Assembly: GCA_025093985.1 (NCBI GenBank)
Contig: JACAAK010000005.1
Coordinates: 2,480,001-2,544,000, forward strand
Direction of reading: 5' to 3'
DNA length: 64,000 nt
From: Calvatia gigantea
Taxonomy: Eukaryota > Basidiomycota > Agaricomycetes > Agaricales > Lycoperdaceae
In this document: piece by piece, positions 1 through 11,588 of the stretch
Numbering within the stretch: position 1 is the first letter of the stretch
How the letters are laid out: every line of letters begins with the position of its first letter
Position numbers and translations under genes: made by a program
Notes under the pieces: model-generated
What the model saw: only the letters and a program-made list of their open reading frames with translations
Told to the model about the DNA's origin: nothing
The model's database searches: none

Positions 1-606
1 AACCTGCCTTCTTCCTGTTTCTCAAAACACTCATATTTATGCAAGGGTGTCGCTGATCCCAATCCAGATGCTTATTTGACTCACGTTTGCAGTATGTCGA
101 ATGCTTCCACTTCCTGATATACTATTAATGCTGTTGAAGACCTCGACCGAATCCAGAACGATGCAGCAGTCGGTAATAGCCCGTTGTTCTTTGGAGGTAG
201 TATTGATTACCTACCTTCCCGCAATCACCTTGCTGAAGCGCCCACGCCTGTACAGAGTGGGGTCTTCCGACACAATTCCAAGCGACTGACGATTTCTTGT
301 TCAAATGGGCTGATGCTCAGAAATTCTCCTATAGCAAGGACGCCGGATGGATAGTGAGTCCCGCAGCTCTTCGTTCTACAGTCATTGAGTTATGTTCTTG
401 TAGTTCTGGAATTTCAAAATCGAGAAATCGGCGAGAGCAGGAGACTTAGCCAGGCAGTGGTAAGACGAAGTCTTTCGGTCTTGCGGAACGCGAGTGATCT
501 AAATCTTTTTAGGTCGTACATGGAAGGCGTTAGGCTTGGCTTCCTCACAAAAGACCCCTCTAAGTTGAATGATCCGGATGTCTGTGCTCCCTACATCAAA
601 GTCTAG
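1..606 (+). CDS. GH5 exo-beta-1,3-glucanase, 3' part only
   Basis: Secreted glucan 1,3-beta-glucosidase of glycoside hydrolase family 5, expected to trim beta-1,3-glucan of the cell wall from its ends. The gene runs off the left edge of the window. Exons 46-91, 140-196, 256-353, 404-459 and 513-606 splice into one open frame ending in TAG at 604-606. The frame matches the last five exons of the glucanase at 3914-6105, with the same intron positions and shared stretches such as DPNPDAYLTHVC, LDRIQNDAA, NSPLFFG, WADAQKFSYSK and GFLTKDPSKLNDP. I see no stop or frameshift in the part present, so this is a live tandem paralogue cut by the window, not a fragment. The first acceptor (AAG at 43-45) is weak but matches the paralogue's exon start. 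Confidence 0.85.
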
Positions 607-1335
607 TCACATACCAGCAGTTGATCCCCATCACTGTATCCACCTGTCTTTACACTACATCATGGATAAACGTAGTTTGTGATCAGTGCATTCCGCTTTG
701 GATGATTGGTACATTCCAACGCTTTGCACCCTGGAATATTCAGTCAGGTCTCCATGAACCTTAAGCTGACCGCCTACCCAGTCTTGTCCTTTTGGACTGT
801 AGGTCGCTTGTATGTCATAATGCCGCTAATAAGACTCTCACTGGTTCATAGTTCTGGGCATGCGGAAGTTTGAAGACGGCGTAGAAAGACCCCAGGCTCG
901 GGGATGCTTGAATCTTCCCGCCCGCTGAAACCCAGGGTCCCCCTGCCTAGAGGACGTGGTTCCAACTTCATATAACCGACATTCCTTGGCAGTTTGGTAG
1001 GTAACGCCGAGTTCTGGGAGCGTAACTTGCCAAACTAACCATTCTTGTCGTCCAGCGTCTGACTACAAAGTGATCGCCCGTGGGACCTCGCTCAGCACTT
1101 GACTTGGGTGGCTAGTGGCTGTGGTTGTTGCCACCACAGATAAAGAGCATTAAAATATCTGGGCGATTAGGAATCAGAACTCTCGTGTTGAGGGAGTCCC
1201 GCGACCCATTAAAAGCTTCCGGAACACCGTGGATTAAATTAGAGGATTAGGTAGTTTTTGCAAGTCGGGCCTGTCAAGTACATGTCTTAACGTGACACCC
1301 CAAACATAGTCCAAAAAGAGACACCGCTGCAACAA
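607..1335. other. intergenic, no gene seen
   Basis: Lies between the 3' ends of a glucanase (plus strand) and a lipase (minus strand), which converge. No coding pattern, repeat or RNA gene recognised. Confidence 0.5.
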
Positions 1336-2676
1336 TTATACACGGCATCCAATGGTGACATCAGCGTACGGTCCTAAAGCAAACTGTTTTCAGGGACCAC
1401 AATTGAGACAGCCAAGAATAAAAAATGGTACCATCGTGATCCGATACCTCAGCTTTCAAAATGTTCTTTGCATCGCCAACAGAACACCGTGCGTCTGTGT
1501 TGTCCTGTCCTGGGCACGAAACGAAGGAACCGTCACTTTGAATATGAATCTCACTGGCGGGGTGGTGAAAGCCGAGGAATCGGCCAGGGACGATCGGGAC
1601 AGGATCCTTTCTAATATCATAATTCAGCGGTCAGTTCTCCAGGAAAGGGGAAGGTAAGTGCTTACTTGTTGGTGATACGCGTAAGCTTGACGTTCGCATC
1701 TACGAAGTCGGCGAACTCCTGATTCCCAACCTAGAATTTTCGAGACTAAATAATTGTAATACAGAGAGCAAAATTTTACATACGCGAGGCATACCGTAGC
1801 CAACCATCTGAAGGTCGACGCCGGGAATTTGCAGTGGGAGGGAAACAGCGTCAAGGAGGCCGATTGCAGCCCCTAGAATGAGATAAGAATCCTACATAGA
1901 GACGGAGACGGCAGACAGCTGACCAAGAGAATGACCAGCAACAGTAATTTTGTTCGTACTGTGGTCCTGCATGGTTTGTTTGACGGCAGCAAGTACATCT
2001 TGAGCAGTTCTAAAGACCCCGGTAAGTCTGGCTTTCGTTTTGCGACAAGCAGAACATACTCTGCGTGGGCCTCGGCAAAACCATTATGAACTTTGATGTC
2101 GCTCGATATTCCAGGGAACAAATTAGTATCCAGGTTATCCGGGAAGAAATCGGCATCCGTCAGGAGTGGCATTCTGAAGGGAAGTCAGCGAAAGCACCAA
2201 TCCTCAGAAGACGACACAAACATCTTTGATGGATCCGTTCCCTGGTGGGCGACAACGACAGTCTGCAGAGCAGAATTAGGTGAAATAGCAAAGGGGACGT
2301 AAAGAGGTGGACGTACGTTGAGGTCAGGATCGAATCCCACGTACCAGAATTGCACGTCGTTGCCATCCCCTCCCGACGCAGTCGGTTGGAAGTTGGGATT
2401 TGCATCGCAATTAGCTGGACGAAGCATTCGGTCAGAGTGTGTTCATTAAATAATCTCTCGTTAGTAATTTATTGCACCTCCACAAGACCAATCTTTGGTG
2501 GTGGCAGCTGAGCAGTATGCTGCGCTGGCAAAGAAAGTAAGGGGCCGGAAGTTGTTAATATCAGCCGCGGCGAGTGTTGAGAATGTCCCCTGACGTGGCA
2601 CAAGAGAGATTGGTGAAGCGAGAGTCAGGCCGGCCCCAAGGAGAAGAACACAAGTTTGAAGGAGCGAACGCGCCAT
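1336..2676 (-). CDS. secreted class 3 lipase (lipase A)
   Basis: Fungal class 3 (Rhizomucor-type) alpha/beta-hydrolase lipase, expected to hydrolyse acyl esters outside the cell. I start at the ATG at 2674-2676, which opens directly on a signal peptide (MARSLLQTCVLLLGAGLTLA) followed by a kexin-like RQ; an upstream in-frame ATG at 2700 would add eight residues before it. Eight introns give nine exons. The nucleophile motif GHSLG is split by an intron after its first glycine base, at the same place as in the two lipases at 8001 and 10103. Downstream are MVGYGMPRV, NQEFADFV, DPVPIVPGR (likely catalytic Asp) and a C-terminal DHDGPY (likely His), ending in TAA at 1336-1338. No frame break was found. 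It sits between two tandem GH5 glucanases in the opposite orientation, so it probably entered or inverted within that pair. Confidence 0.9.
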
Positions 2677-3913
2677 CTGGTCAAGCGACTTTAACTTCAA
2701 TAGGAAAGTGAGAAATTAGGGCGTTTGGAAGGACGAAAGACGAAATAAATGGAAGCGCCTGCGGTGCGAAGACAAAAAGCTGATCCCAAAGAATTTGACA
2801 AGCTAGCCAGCCAGCGGTGAAAAGATAAGGTAGTCATCACCTCCCAGCAGTTTATAAACCGTTGAGCAGGCTTTGTGAGAATTGTTGCTGTTGGGATGCA
2901 AGTTGCTAGGCAGGTTGTTTTACGTGTACCTAGCCGATTGTTGTCAATCACGGAGCCGCCGAGAATGCATGATGCATTGATCATCAATGTTCAACGTTCA
3001 ATATTCGATCATCATTCTAACCAAGGTTACCGGAGCTTCATCACAAGATGGGATGTTCAACAATTCCAAGCTGGGAGTTGCCCTTGGCACGCTGGATGGT
3101 CGCAGGCCGATTGCAAGACAGACCCTATTCTAAAGGGAACTCAGAGCAAGACGTTGACATGGTCCGGATCTGAAACGTGGAAGGTGAGATATCCCAATCC
3201 CTAGGGATGAAGCTGAAGTCTGACGACTATCAAGCCTTTTTTCCAGGGTCGGAGCTGGGGATTATACCTTCGCAAAATGGAATTTGGGTTTGTGTCACCA
3301 TTATCAACGATGCTTTCACGGCTCGTACGCCGAGTATTTTGATTCACGGTCCGTAAGGCCACCCGAGCTATACAACGACATGTCGAACATGTAAGTGCGT
3401 GTGACAGCTTTCATATGGTTTTTACTTCGGGGTGCCCTGCTATGGTCCTTTTGCCACATGATACATTATGGACTGGTAAATCATCCCGAAACCCAACGGT
3501 CCATCTCTCTCATGACGTGCGATCTCCCATCCCACGATAAATTAACCTCACCGCCATGCACCACGAACAGTCCAGGACAACAGCCATACAAATCAGGCAC
3601 CCTCGGACTATTCTCAGGTCAGCGGGTTTGACCTCGGAACCAGAGCCTCACGTTTAGGAGTAATTCCCATATCACCATTTCTGTGAGTACGCTGGCTGTC
3701 CCAGCAAGCTTATGTATGGTCTGCTGACGGTCAATTTTCGCATTGTTCAGCGTGGTTCAGAAGGTCGGAAGTCCTGTTCTCATTTAGCCCGGTCTAGTCG
3801 TGATGTGACGTGGATAATTTTGCGTTCGTCAAAATCTTCGTTACGCCTGCCATTCCCCTCCTTTAAATTTGGGGGAATGTTGGACGAAGTTCCTCACCAG
3901 AATAGGCCCAGTA
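2677..3913. promoter_or_regulatory. divergent promoter region between lipase A and glucanase
   Basis: Shared upstream region of two divergent secreted-enzyme genes. A TTTATAAA box at 2851-2858 reads on both strands and lies about 175 bases from the lipase start. A TTTAAAT box at 3862-3868 lies about 46 bases before the glucanase ATG. No supported gene lies between them. Confidence 0.4.
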
Positions 3914-6105
3914 ATGCCCTCCGGTCTCTTCTACTTATCCGCGGCATTCGCTGCCCTCACTTCCGTCGCCGTCAAGGGTGCGTTCCCTCCCAAAATTTAT
4001 GGAGTTAACCTTGGCTCTTGGTATGGGTCATTTGTAAATTGTATTCCCTTAACTTATGGGCCCAAGGCTTCTTATTGAACCATGGATGCTCCCCGGAGGT
4101 GACCTTATGTCTGGCTCCCAGTATGTTTACTTTCTGAACCAACCTTCACCAGAATGGATCCAAATGGGTGGGCAGTCTTGTAGTGACTGCTCGAAATGTA
4201 TTGCCTCGGAGTTGTACGTCACACCTTATATTCTTCACTTTCAGCCCTCATTATCTGCCCTTCTCCAGTGAGTTCGCAAAGGCATTCCCTAACACTGTTG
4301 ATGCCACATTCAACGTTCACTGGTACGTCATTGGGTGTTGCCTCCCAAATATTCCCTTTTTTGGACTATACGGTTATAGGAATTCTTGGTTCAACCAAAC
4401 GGACGTCGACCAACTGGTCGATGTTGGGATCAACACTGTCAGGATTCCCGTGCGTGTAGATACCACCAGGCGACAGGCGGTCCCTACTGACACAGCAAGC
4501 CTATAGCTTGGTTATTGGATCGTCGAAGACTTAGTCGACCGCTCCACTGAATTTTTCCCCCGCGGCGGCCTGAACCAGCTAGTGCGCCATAAAATTTTGT
4601 CTTTAATTAGTCACCAAGCTCCTGACTCTTCTTAGCGCCGGGGACTCCAACAACTTAAAGCAGCGGGAATTGTTGCCATTCTTGACCACCACGCCTTGCC
4701 TGGTGTCCAAGTTCCTCAACAAATGTTCACTGGTAGATGTACTACCGATGTTCAGTTTTATGTGAGTTTATAACGGTCGTGATTATATATTCCCAACTCA
4801 CGGCAGCACAGACCCAGCACAATTATCACCGTGCTTTAATCTGGACGGCCGTTATGACAGTACTCTCCCATCTTGACTCTAATTTCGGATCAGTCACCGC
4901 CATTGAAGCTGTCAACGAGCCGATTATGGATGCGAACCAAACGCCAGGCTACGGAGATTGTGGGTTCGGGGGCCCATTCTTAAGAACTCCAACTGACGGT
5001 ATGGGACAGTCCAGAAGAACTTCGTTCAAGTCATTCGTGGAGCCGAGCTTGCCCTCGGCATCAATGTCCCCGGATTTGAGAACCAATTCAACAATCTGCC
5101 TGTCTCTGTTAACCTCTCAGCCGCCCTGGCGGCGATTGGGACCCACAACATTTTCAATGCAGAGGTTGCGTCGGCATTGACGGACTCGGCCCCCATCGTC
5201 TTGAAAATTGCTGCCCAGTTCAGTCTATCCTCCATTCTCAACTTCTCTCGCCAGCCCGTCACTACGAGTCTTCTCTTCACCAAGTGCGTGTAAATTTGCC
5301 CATCGCTACAGGGCCAACGTAATGCTTCTACAGTTTCATGGACATCAACTGGCAACACAACAATCCAAGCAATCCAGCTGATGCGGCAATCGGCCCTCAG
5401 GTCTACGACAACCATCTATACTATTCGTAAGTGAGTCGTGTTTGCCCTCAGATTCGCTCCTGATACCTTCATTTAGTTTCGGAGTGAATCAATCAGTCTG
5501 TTTTGCGCCTTGATATACTCACATTTACTCTAGGGCGTTGCTGATCCCAACCCAGATGCTTACTTGACTCACGTTTGCAGTACGTCAGACGCTTATCACT
5601 TTCCTGATATCCTCCTAATGCTATTGAAGACCTCGACCGGATCCAGAACGATGCAGCATTAGGCAATAGTCCCTTGTTCTTCGGAGGTAACTTTCGCAGT
5701 TCATGTTCTTTCCGGCCGCCTCGGGTGACTTATACACGTTTACCCAGAATGGGGCCTACCAACACAATTTCGGGCGACCGATCGATTCCTATTCCAATGG
5801 GCTGATGCTCAGAAGTTCTCCTACAGTAAGGGAGCAGGATGGATTGTGAGTCCCACCAAACAGTTGCATTACGCACTGAAGGAGCCATACTTACTTGTAG
5901 TTCTGGAACTTCAAGATCGAGAAATCAAAGACTGCGGGAGACTTAGCCAGGCAATGGTCAGATGGAATCACTGAAATTGTGAAACGTGCTGATTTGGTAA
6001 TTTGATCTCAGGTCGTACATGGAGGGAGTAAATCTCGGCTTCCTCACGAAAGACCCGTCCAAGTTGAACGATCCGAATGTCTGCGCCCCCTTTATCGCCT
6101 CTTAA
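3914..6105 (+). CDS. GH5 exo-beta-1,3-glucanase, complete
   Basis: Secreted glucan 1,3-beta-glucosidase of family GH5, acting on cell-wall or dietary beta-1,3-glucan. The ATG at 3914 opens a short signal peptide (MPSGLFYLSAAFAALTSVAV). Spliced motifs include YGVNLGSWLLIEPWM, GINTVRIP, GYWIVEDLVDRSTEF, the substrate-site HHALPG, and IEAVNEPIMD with the acid/base Glu of the NEP motif; the later GGVADPNPDAYLTHVC and FFGEWGLPT (likely nucleophile Glu in GEW) complete the active site. The gene ends in TAA at 6103-6105. It has about fifteen introns, one flanking a 7-base exon at 5477-5483. No frame break was found. It is paralogous to the gene at 1-606. The family assignment is firm; the exact substrate is inferred. 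Confidence 0.95.
5477..5483 (+). other. 7-nt micro-exon in the GH5 glucanase
   Basis: The preceding exon ends in YYS with phase 2 and the next starts with GVADP. Direct joining breaks the frame. Using the acceptor ATTTAG just before 5477 and the donor GTGAAT just after 5483 inserts seven bases that restore the frame and supply Ser-Phe-Gly, giving YYSFGGVADP, the form I expect in this family. Confidence 0.75.
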
Positions 6106-8000
6106 TTTTCCGCTCGATCCACCTTATGTCGTTAGCGACTGCCAGTAGCTGATTCAGGATAATTTCTCTTCTCTAAGTCTGAAATACTATGCCGACTCCG
6201 CGTGTTACAACAAGCCATTGAGGTATTAGTTCCGACCGCTCAAATATCCGAACCGGCAAAGGTCAAACTCGGAGGTGGGTAGTGATTAGTGGCTCAAACC
6301 CGGAACTTTTTTGGCCGTGAGTAGTCCTCTAGATTGTCCACGAAAATCGTAAGGGATTCCGTAGTTACAACCCACCACACTAGCGATTGTCGAGAATTGT
6401 AAATATGAAGGAGGTGAGCGGGTAGTTTGGGTGGTTGTCGCCAAGAATATGTGAGACCTTAGAAAGGTTCAGCCTCAAGGAGTCGAGTATTGCCAATACC
6501 TCAACGATGGACGTTGCCAAGAACTAGTCACGTTCCTTCACCAACCCAAGCCTGTATCGCACATCAAGCTTTCAAGCATCAATTCCAACCATACACGCGA
6601 TCAGCATACTGCTCAACGTCAACCAAAATTTCAACCGTCGCAACAACGCAGCTTCAAAAATGGCAAGGCCCTGAATTTCCAGCACAAAAAAGCCTTCGAC
6701 CGTTCGCCGGCACTACTGACCACCCCATGATCGCTAAATGAAACTGCTAGTAGATGGAAGGACAACCTTTCTGCTACCTACGGGCGACGCACGGAAGAAA
6801 TGGTCGTTATTCACCCGACTACTGAAGTGGGGAGGCGCAAATACGATGCCTAGTGGTCACTACTATTCATAACTTGCATAAAACAAACGACGGACGACCA
6901 GGGCGCCTTCTCATTCACCTCACACTCAAGAGGATGGGCCGTCAACAAGCCTGGGATCTATAACCCTACTGATTGCACTCACGCCCAGCCGAGCTCTTCC
7001 CTATTCCCTAACAGGTTCATCTCAATTTTCCCCACCACTCTCGCCGATTTCGACCCCCAGGTGTCCGTTTTAAAGCCAGAAACCTGGGTATCACCGAATT
7101 CAGCGAAAATTCCCCCAGAACCCGTTCTCCCCGTTCACAAACCCCGTACTCTGAAGGAAAAATACGGTCTAATGAATACCTTGTGCAAGTAAACAGACAT
7201 AATCACAACTGTTGCTAGCTGTTGGATTCCGCTCGGTTTCAAAGACGGAATCACACTGGTCTTCGGTCTACAGTGGGTGGGAGGGTGGGATCCTTTCTGC
7301 GTGGCGGTTGCTTGCGTTTGAAGGATACCCATTATGAGCAGGGACCCACGCTCCCCTTGCGTTTTTGGTGACGATATACCCTCACATTTCCGCGTATCGG
7401 CGGTCGCTGCCAACACTCCCACACGAGAATAGTCGTTCGGATCCAGCTACCAACATTTCCTCACATCACTGTTTCAAGCCACACAAGTTCCGGCATGTCC
7501 AGGGGCTTCTTGCCCGAAGATCATGCTGCTTGATCACACACAGTCAGTGACACGGTCTGCCTCCGTATCATGAGAATTGCGACCAGAATGGTGACAAAGA
7601 TCTGAGAGGTTGGCATCTCTCATTGATAGATAATTCACTTGAGGTCAGCATGTGCTCATTATTCTGTACTTCTGGTAGGAACAAGCATCATGGGTCCCAC
7701 CAGCCTGCACGCGGTACGAGAGAATGGATGTTCCCGAGATTGTTGCAACTTGACAACTGCGCGGCTGTACCAAAGTGCTGGCCTACATGAGAGCTCACGC
7801 GACATCCCATTGACGAAAAGATCTTTGCGAGATCATTGAGAATGAATTTCTAGAAGAATCACTAGCATGTTCATGTCGTATATTTTCTCAAAGGTTGCTT
7901 CCTTTGGGTGTCGGGTGGCCAGCAACAAGGTTTCTGGATATATAATACCAAAGCCAAGAGTTTCTTAGGCCTGATTCTCCTCGTGGACTGACTTGCCACC
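6106..8000. other. long intergenic region upstream of lipase B
   Basis: No convincing gene. Short open stretches (for example 6490-6741 and 7135-7422) have no recognisable domain or splice structure. The last 60 bases hold the lipase B core promoter. Confidence 0.45.
7939..7945 (+). promoter_or_regulatory. TATA box of lipase B
   Basis: TATATAA lies 56 bases before the ATG at 8001, a usual distance for a fungal core promoter with a short leader. Confidence 0.5.
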
Positions 8001-9375
8001 ATGACCAAGTTTAACGCTTTGTCCATTCTCTCGGCCGGACTCTTTGCCTGTAGTGCTTGGGCTGCTCCGGCGTTAGAGAAGAGGCAGTCTATCACGACCC
8101 TGACGGCCGCTCAGATCTCTGCGTTCAAGCCGTTCTCCTTTTTCGCTGCCTCCGCATATTGTAATCCTTCGGTGACTCGGACTTGGGCGTGTGGAAGTGA
8201 AGCCTTTTCGATTTTGATTTTGATTGATTTTTGCCTGATATCGGGTAGCAAACTGCAATGCGAACTCGGATTTCATTCCTGTTGCCTCAGGGGGAGACGG
8301 TGCCTCCGTTCAATTCTGTAAGTGCGCGGTGGGACCTAGGATAATACAAAAGCACTCATGTCCGGCCACAGGGTACGTTGGCTTTTCGCCATCACGAAAC
8401 ACCGTCATCGTGGCCCATCAAGGAACTGACACATCTCAAATGTAAGTCAAGCGCCCGAGTACTTTAGGTGTGGAAACTTCACCTCACTATTCAGCGAGGC
8501 CCTCGCTACGGATGCGGATATAATTAGAGAACAACTGGATCCGACGCTCTTCCCAGGAGTTGGCACATCTGTAACTGCTCATGCCGGCTTTGCTAACGAA
8601 CAAGCTAAGTGAGTAACCCGACCGCTCGTACGACCTCAATTCACACCCAAATATAGGACTGCTACCCAAGTCTTGGCTGCAGTGAGAACTGCGGTCTCTG
8701 CGCATAGCGCGACGCGGGTGACCATTGTAGGGCACTCCTTGGGTAAATGTCCTCTGGGATTCCATTATCTTGTCGAGCTGATCGCCCGCATAATAGGCGC
8801 TGCGATCTCTCTCATTGACGCGATATATCTCCCGCTTCATATAACCGGAGTCACCTTTCGCACCATCACATACGGGATGCCAAGGGTACGTTGTTCAACT
8901 CTATGCCCTACATGGCTATTCACATCCTGTACCTCAATCAAGGTCGGCAACCAGGCTTTCGCTGATTATGTGGACTCTCACATCGACCTTACTCACGTTA
9001 ACAACAGGCAGATGGTTCCTATCTCTTTTGAAAATTCGGGAACTAACCAGTGAAACCACAGGGAAGATGCGGTACCCATCGTGCCAGGTATGCTCTGAAT
9101 TCCTCTGATCCACATGGTTGATTGAACTGCCCGAAAGGCCGATTCCTTGGCTATCATCATCCATCTGGGGAAGTCCACATCCAAGATTCCGGCGCATGGC
9201 TTGCTTGCCCAGGTCCGTTCTCCATGTTCCATGCCTAATGCGAGCCAGACTGACAGTCAATCAAGGCCAAGACAATATTAATGATCTCTGCACCGTGGGA
9301 GACGTGGGCAATATCTTTGAAGGGGCATCAGGCGATCACGCTGGGCCTTATGACGGTGTCCGCATGGGTTGCTAG
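8001..9375 (+). CDS. secreted class 3 lipase (lipase B)
   Basis: Class 3 lipase paralogous to those at 1336 and 10103. It has a signal peptide (residues 1 to about 21, ending ACSAWA) and a dibasic LEKRQ site that suggests Kex2 trimming of a short pro-region. Nine introns; spliced landmarks are ACGTNCNANSDF, VQFWYVGFSP, VAHQGTD, FPGVGTSV, VTIVGHSLG (nucleophile Ser), TITYGMPRVGNQAFADYV, EDAVPIVPGRFLGYHH, WLACPGQ and GDHAGPYDGVRMGC. It ends in TAG at 9373-9375. The intron after NNR can only be removed with a GC donor at 9008-9009; every other donor is GT. Apart from that the frame is clean. Next gene downstream, same strand, is lipase C. Confidence 0.9.
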
Positions 9376-10102
9376 GTGTTGTTAATTTATTTGTGGAGAA
9401 CCTGATTTGTAAAGTTGTCGAGGTTAGAGATAGGCCCTCCCGTTTAGGAACGTGACTGAGGGGTTAAAATGAGCTACAATGGAAAACATAACGTTTCGCA
9501 AATGTCAAATGAAGTGGTTGTCAAGGACCCTCCCATGAAAGTGTTATGAAGGATTGTGTGGGTTGCATCATTGCATGCTATCTTCCTGAAATGTGCGCCG
9601 GTCCGGGGTACTTGGGAATGTGATTAATTACACAACGTGGATCAAAAGAGATCCGCACCTCACACAAACAAATAACAAAAAAGCCGAAGATTTAAACGGT
9701 CACGTTGGTCTTTGCTTCCCTTCCAGAATGACAAACCGCATGGGTCCTAAACTTCAATGTAGGCAGCACACATGGCATGGAAACCAATGTCTAGCCGGAA
9801 CTACATCAAGTAATTCTGCAAGAATGCACGATGTGGTCACTGACGCTGAAACTGTTGAACACTCCCAACTTAACATCACCCTATTTTCAATCCATCATCA
9901 AGAATATCTATCAACATTTCTTCTCTCCTAATTCGGTTACTTGTATGGCCGCAACTCCTGAGCTTGGCTATGTTGACAGATGAAGAAGCACTACTGAAAA
10001 TGAATATAACGGCCTTCAAGCTAGCGAGTGTTCAAGCGCTCAAGTTTCAGAGGCTTCTGGACTCTTAATTTCTTCCCCTCTCGGCAATCCGGGTTCATCA
10101 TA
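9376..10102. other. intergenic between lipases B and C
   Basis: No gene recognised. An open stretch at 9593-9931 has no domain and no match to the neighbouring lipases. Confidence 0.45.
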
Positions 10103-11334
10103 ATGTTTGCTTCACGTCTAGCAGCTCTTTTACTCTCTGTCGTCCTCGCCGCAGTCACTATCAATGCTGCGCCCGTGCAGGAGGACATCACAGCTGCTGA
10201 GGCGGTGACGCCAAACTTGACGACACTCGAGAAACGCGCCACGACACCTTTGACGGCTGCTCAGAGGGCTTCGTACAAGCCTTACACCTATTTCGCTGCC
10301 GTTGCTGCTTGTTCTCCATCCACTGTCATGGCATGGAGTTGTGGTGGTGAGCTCGATTTTCCATGAAAGCCGCCGCAACATGTTTTGTTGATATGTGTCT
10401 GCAGCTAAGTGCAATGCTAACCCAGGATTCACGCCTGTCGCTACTGGTGGTAATGGCGCTACCGTGCAGTTCTGGTATGTCGGTTACGACACCGGCCTTG
10501 CAAGCGTCGTCGTAGGCTTCCAAGGAACCGATGTCGACAAGATGTAAGTCGGCACGAAATCAGCTGGAAATATCATATTGAAAGTGCTTTAGCTTACCTG
10601 TTATTACTGATGCCAACTTCTTCCTCACTCCGCTCCGCCCTGCGCTCTTCCCAGGTGTGAGCAGCAGCATCGAGACCCACAACGGATTCGGCGATGCTCA
10701 AGCCGCGTACGCTTCTTCACTGTTTGTGTTCTTGTACGATGCTCAAGTCGCTTCAGGTCCGCTGCTCCTGTTCTCTCTGCTGTGAAGACCACCATGTCGA
10801 GGTTCGGCGCAACTCGCGTCACCATTGTCGGCCACTCTCTTGGTTAGTATTACCTCCCAAACGCGCATTCCTCCTCTGACAGCTATCCGCAGGCGGTGCT
10901 ATCGCCACCATCTCCGCCATTCACCTGAAGATCAACCTCCCATCAACTACGATCTTTAAGCTTGTCACCTACGGCTCTCCTCGTGTCGGAAATCAAGCAT
11001 TTCGTTGATTACATCAATTCCCACTTCCCCGGCGCCGTCGCGCGTATCACAAACCAGTCAGATTTCCTCCTCCTGCTTTGGTTAAAATCTTGATGGACTG
11101 ATGACATTATTGTACTTGTTCAGGGATGATATTGTTCCAATCGTTCCAGGTCGTTTCCTTGGGTTTGCCCACGTTATGGATGAAATTCATATCTTGAACG
11201 ATCTCTCTTGGGTCTCTTGCCCCGGTCAAGATAACACAGACGCTAAATGCTCCATTGGATATGTTCCCAATATCTTCTCTGGTGAGGGAGGTGACCACGG
11301 CGGTCCTTATGATGGCGTGATGATGGGCTGCTAA
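10103..11334 (+). CDS. secreted class 3 lipase (lipase C), one frame break
   Basis: Third class 3 lipase of the cluster. The ATG at 10103 starts a signal peptide (FASRLAALLLSVVLAAVTI), followed by an acidic pro-region and a KR site (LEKRAT). Five introns, fewer than in lipases A and B, at shared positions. Motifs: WSCGAKCNANPGF, VQFWYVGYD, GFQGTDVDK, VTIVGHSLGG, KLVTYGSPRVGNQAF, DDIVPIVPGRFLGF, VSCPGQDNTD and GDHGGPYDGVMMGC, with TAA at 11332-11334. One extra base near 11003 breaks the frame between NQAF and VDYINSHF; skipping it restores the rest of the gene. Either a mild recent lesion or, more likely, a sequence error, as similar single-base insertions occur in conserved genes of this window. 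Confidence 0.85.
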
Positions 11335-11588
11335 GTTATGACACAAAATGCACAACCTGTTAACGTCATCAGTAGTGCAGGGGCAGTGGAGGTGTAGTGT
11401 ATTTATGCTTGCTGGGTGAAGTTAAAAGCATTGTATTCATCCAGTGGAGTTCTTGTTGCGTGGTTGAAACTCAACTTTGGCGCTGAATGTCGAAGAGAGG
11501 ACAAAGAATGAAAGCATTAATCCGTGCAGTGAGGAGTATTGGATATAATCTATTGAATAATATGCCAAGGACAAAATGCTTTCTACGC
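11335..11588. other. short gap between convergent genes
   Basis: Shared 3' region of lipase C and ATP4. No further feature seen. Confidence 0.4.

Noticed and set aside
1..606. Pseudogene fragment of the downstream GH5 glucanase
   Set aside because: All exons join in frame with no stop and good splice sites; the gene is simply cut by the window edge.
6490..6741. Small protein or retrotransposon remnant
   Set aside because: No recognisable motif, no repeats at its borders and no match elsewhere in the window.
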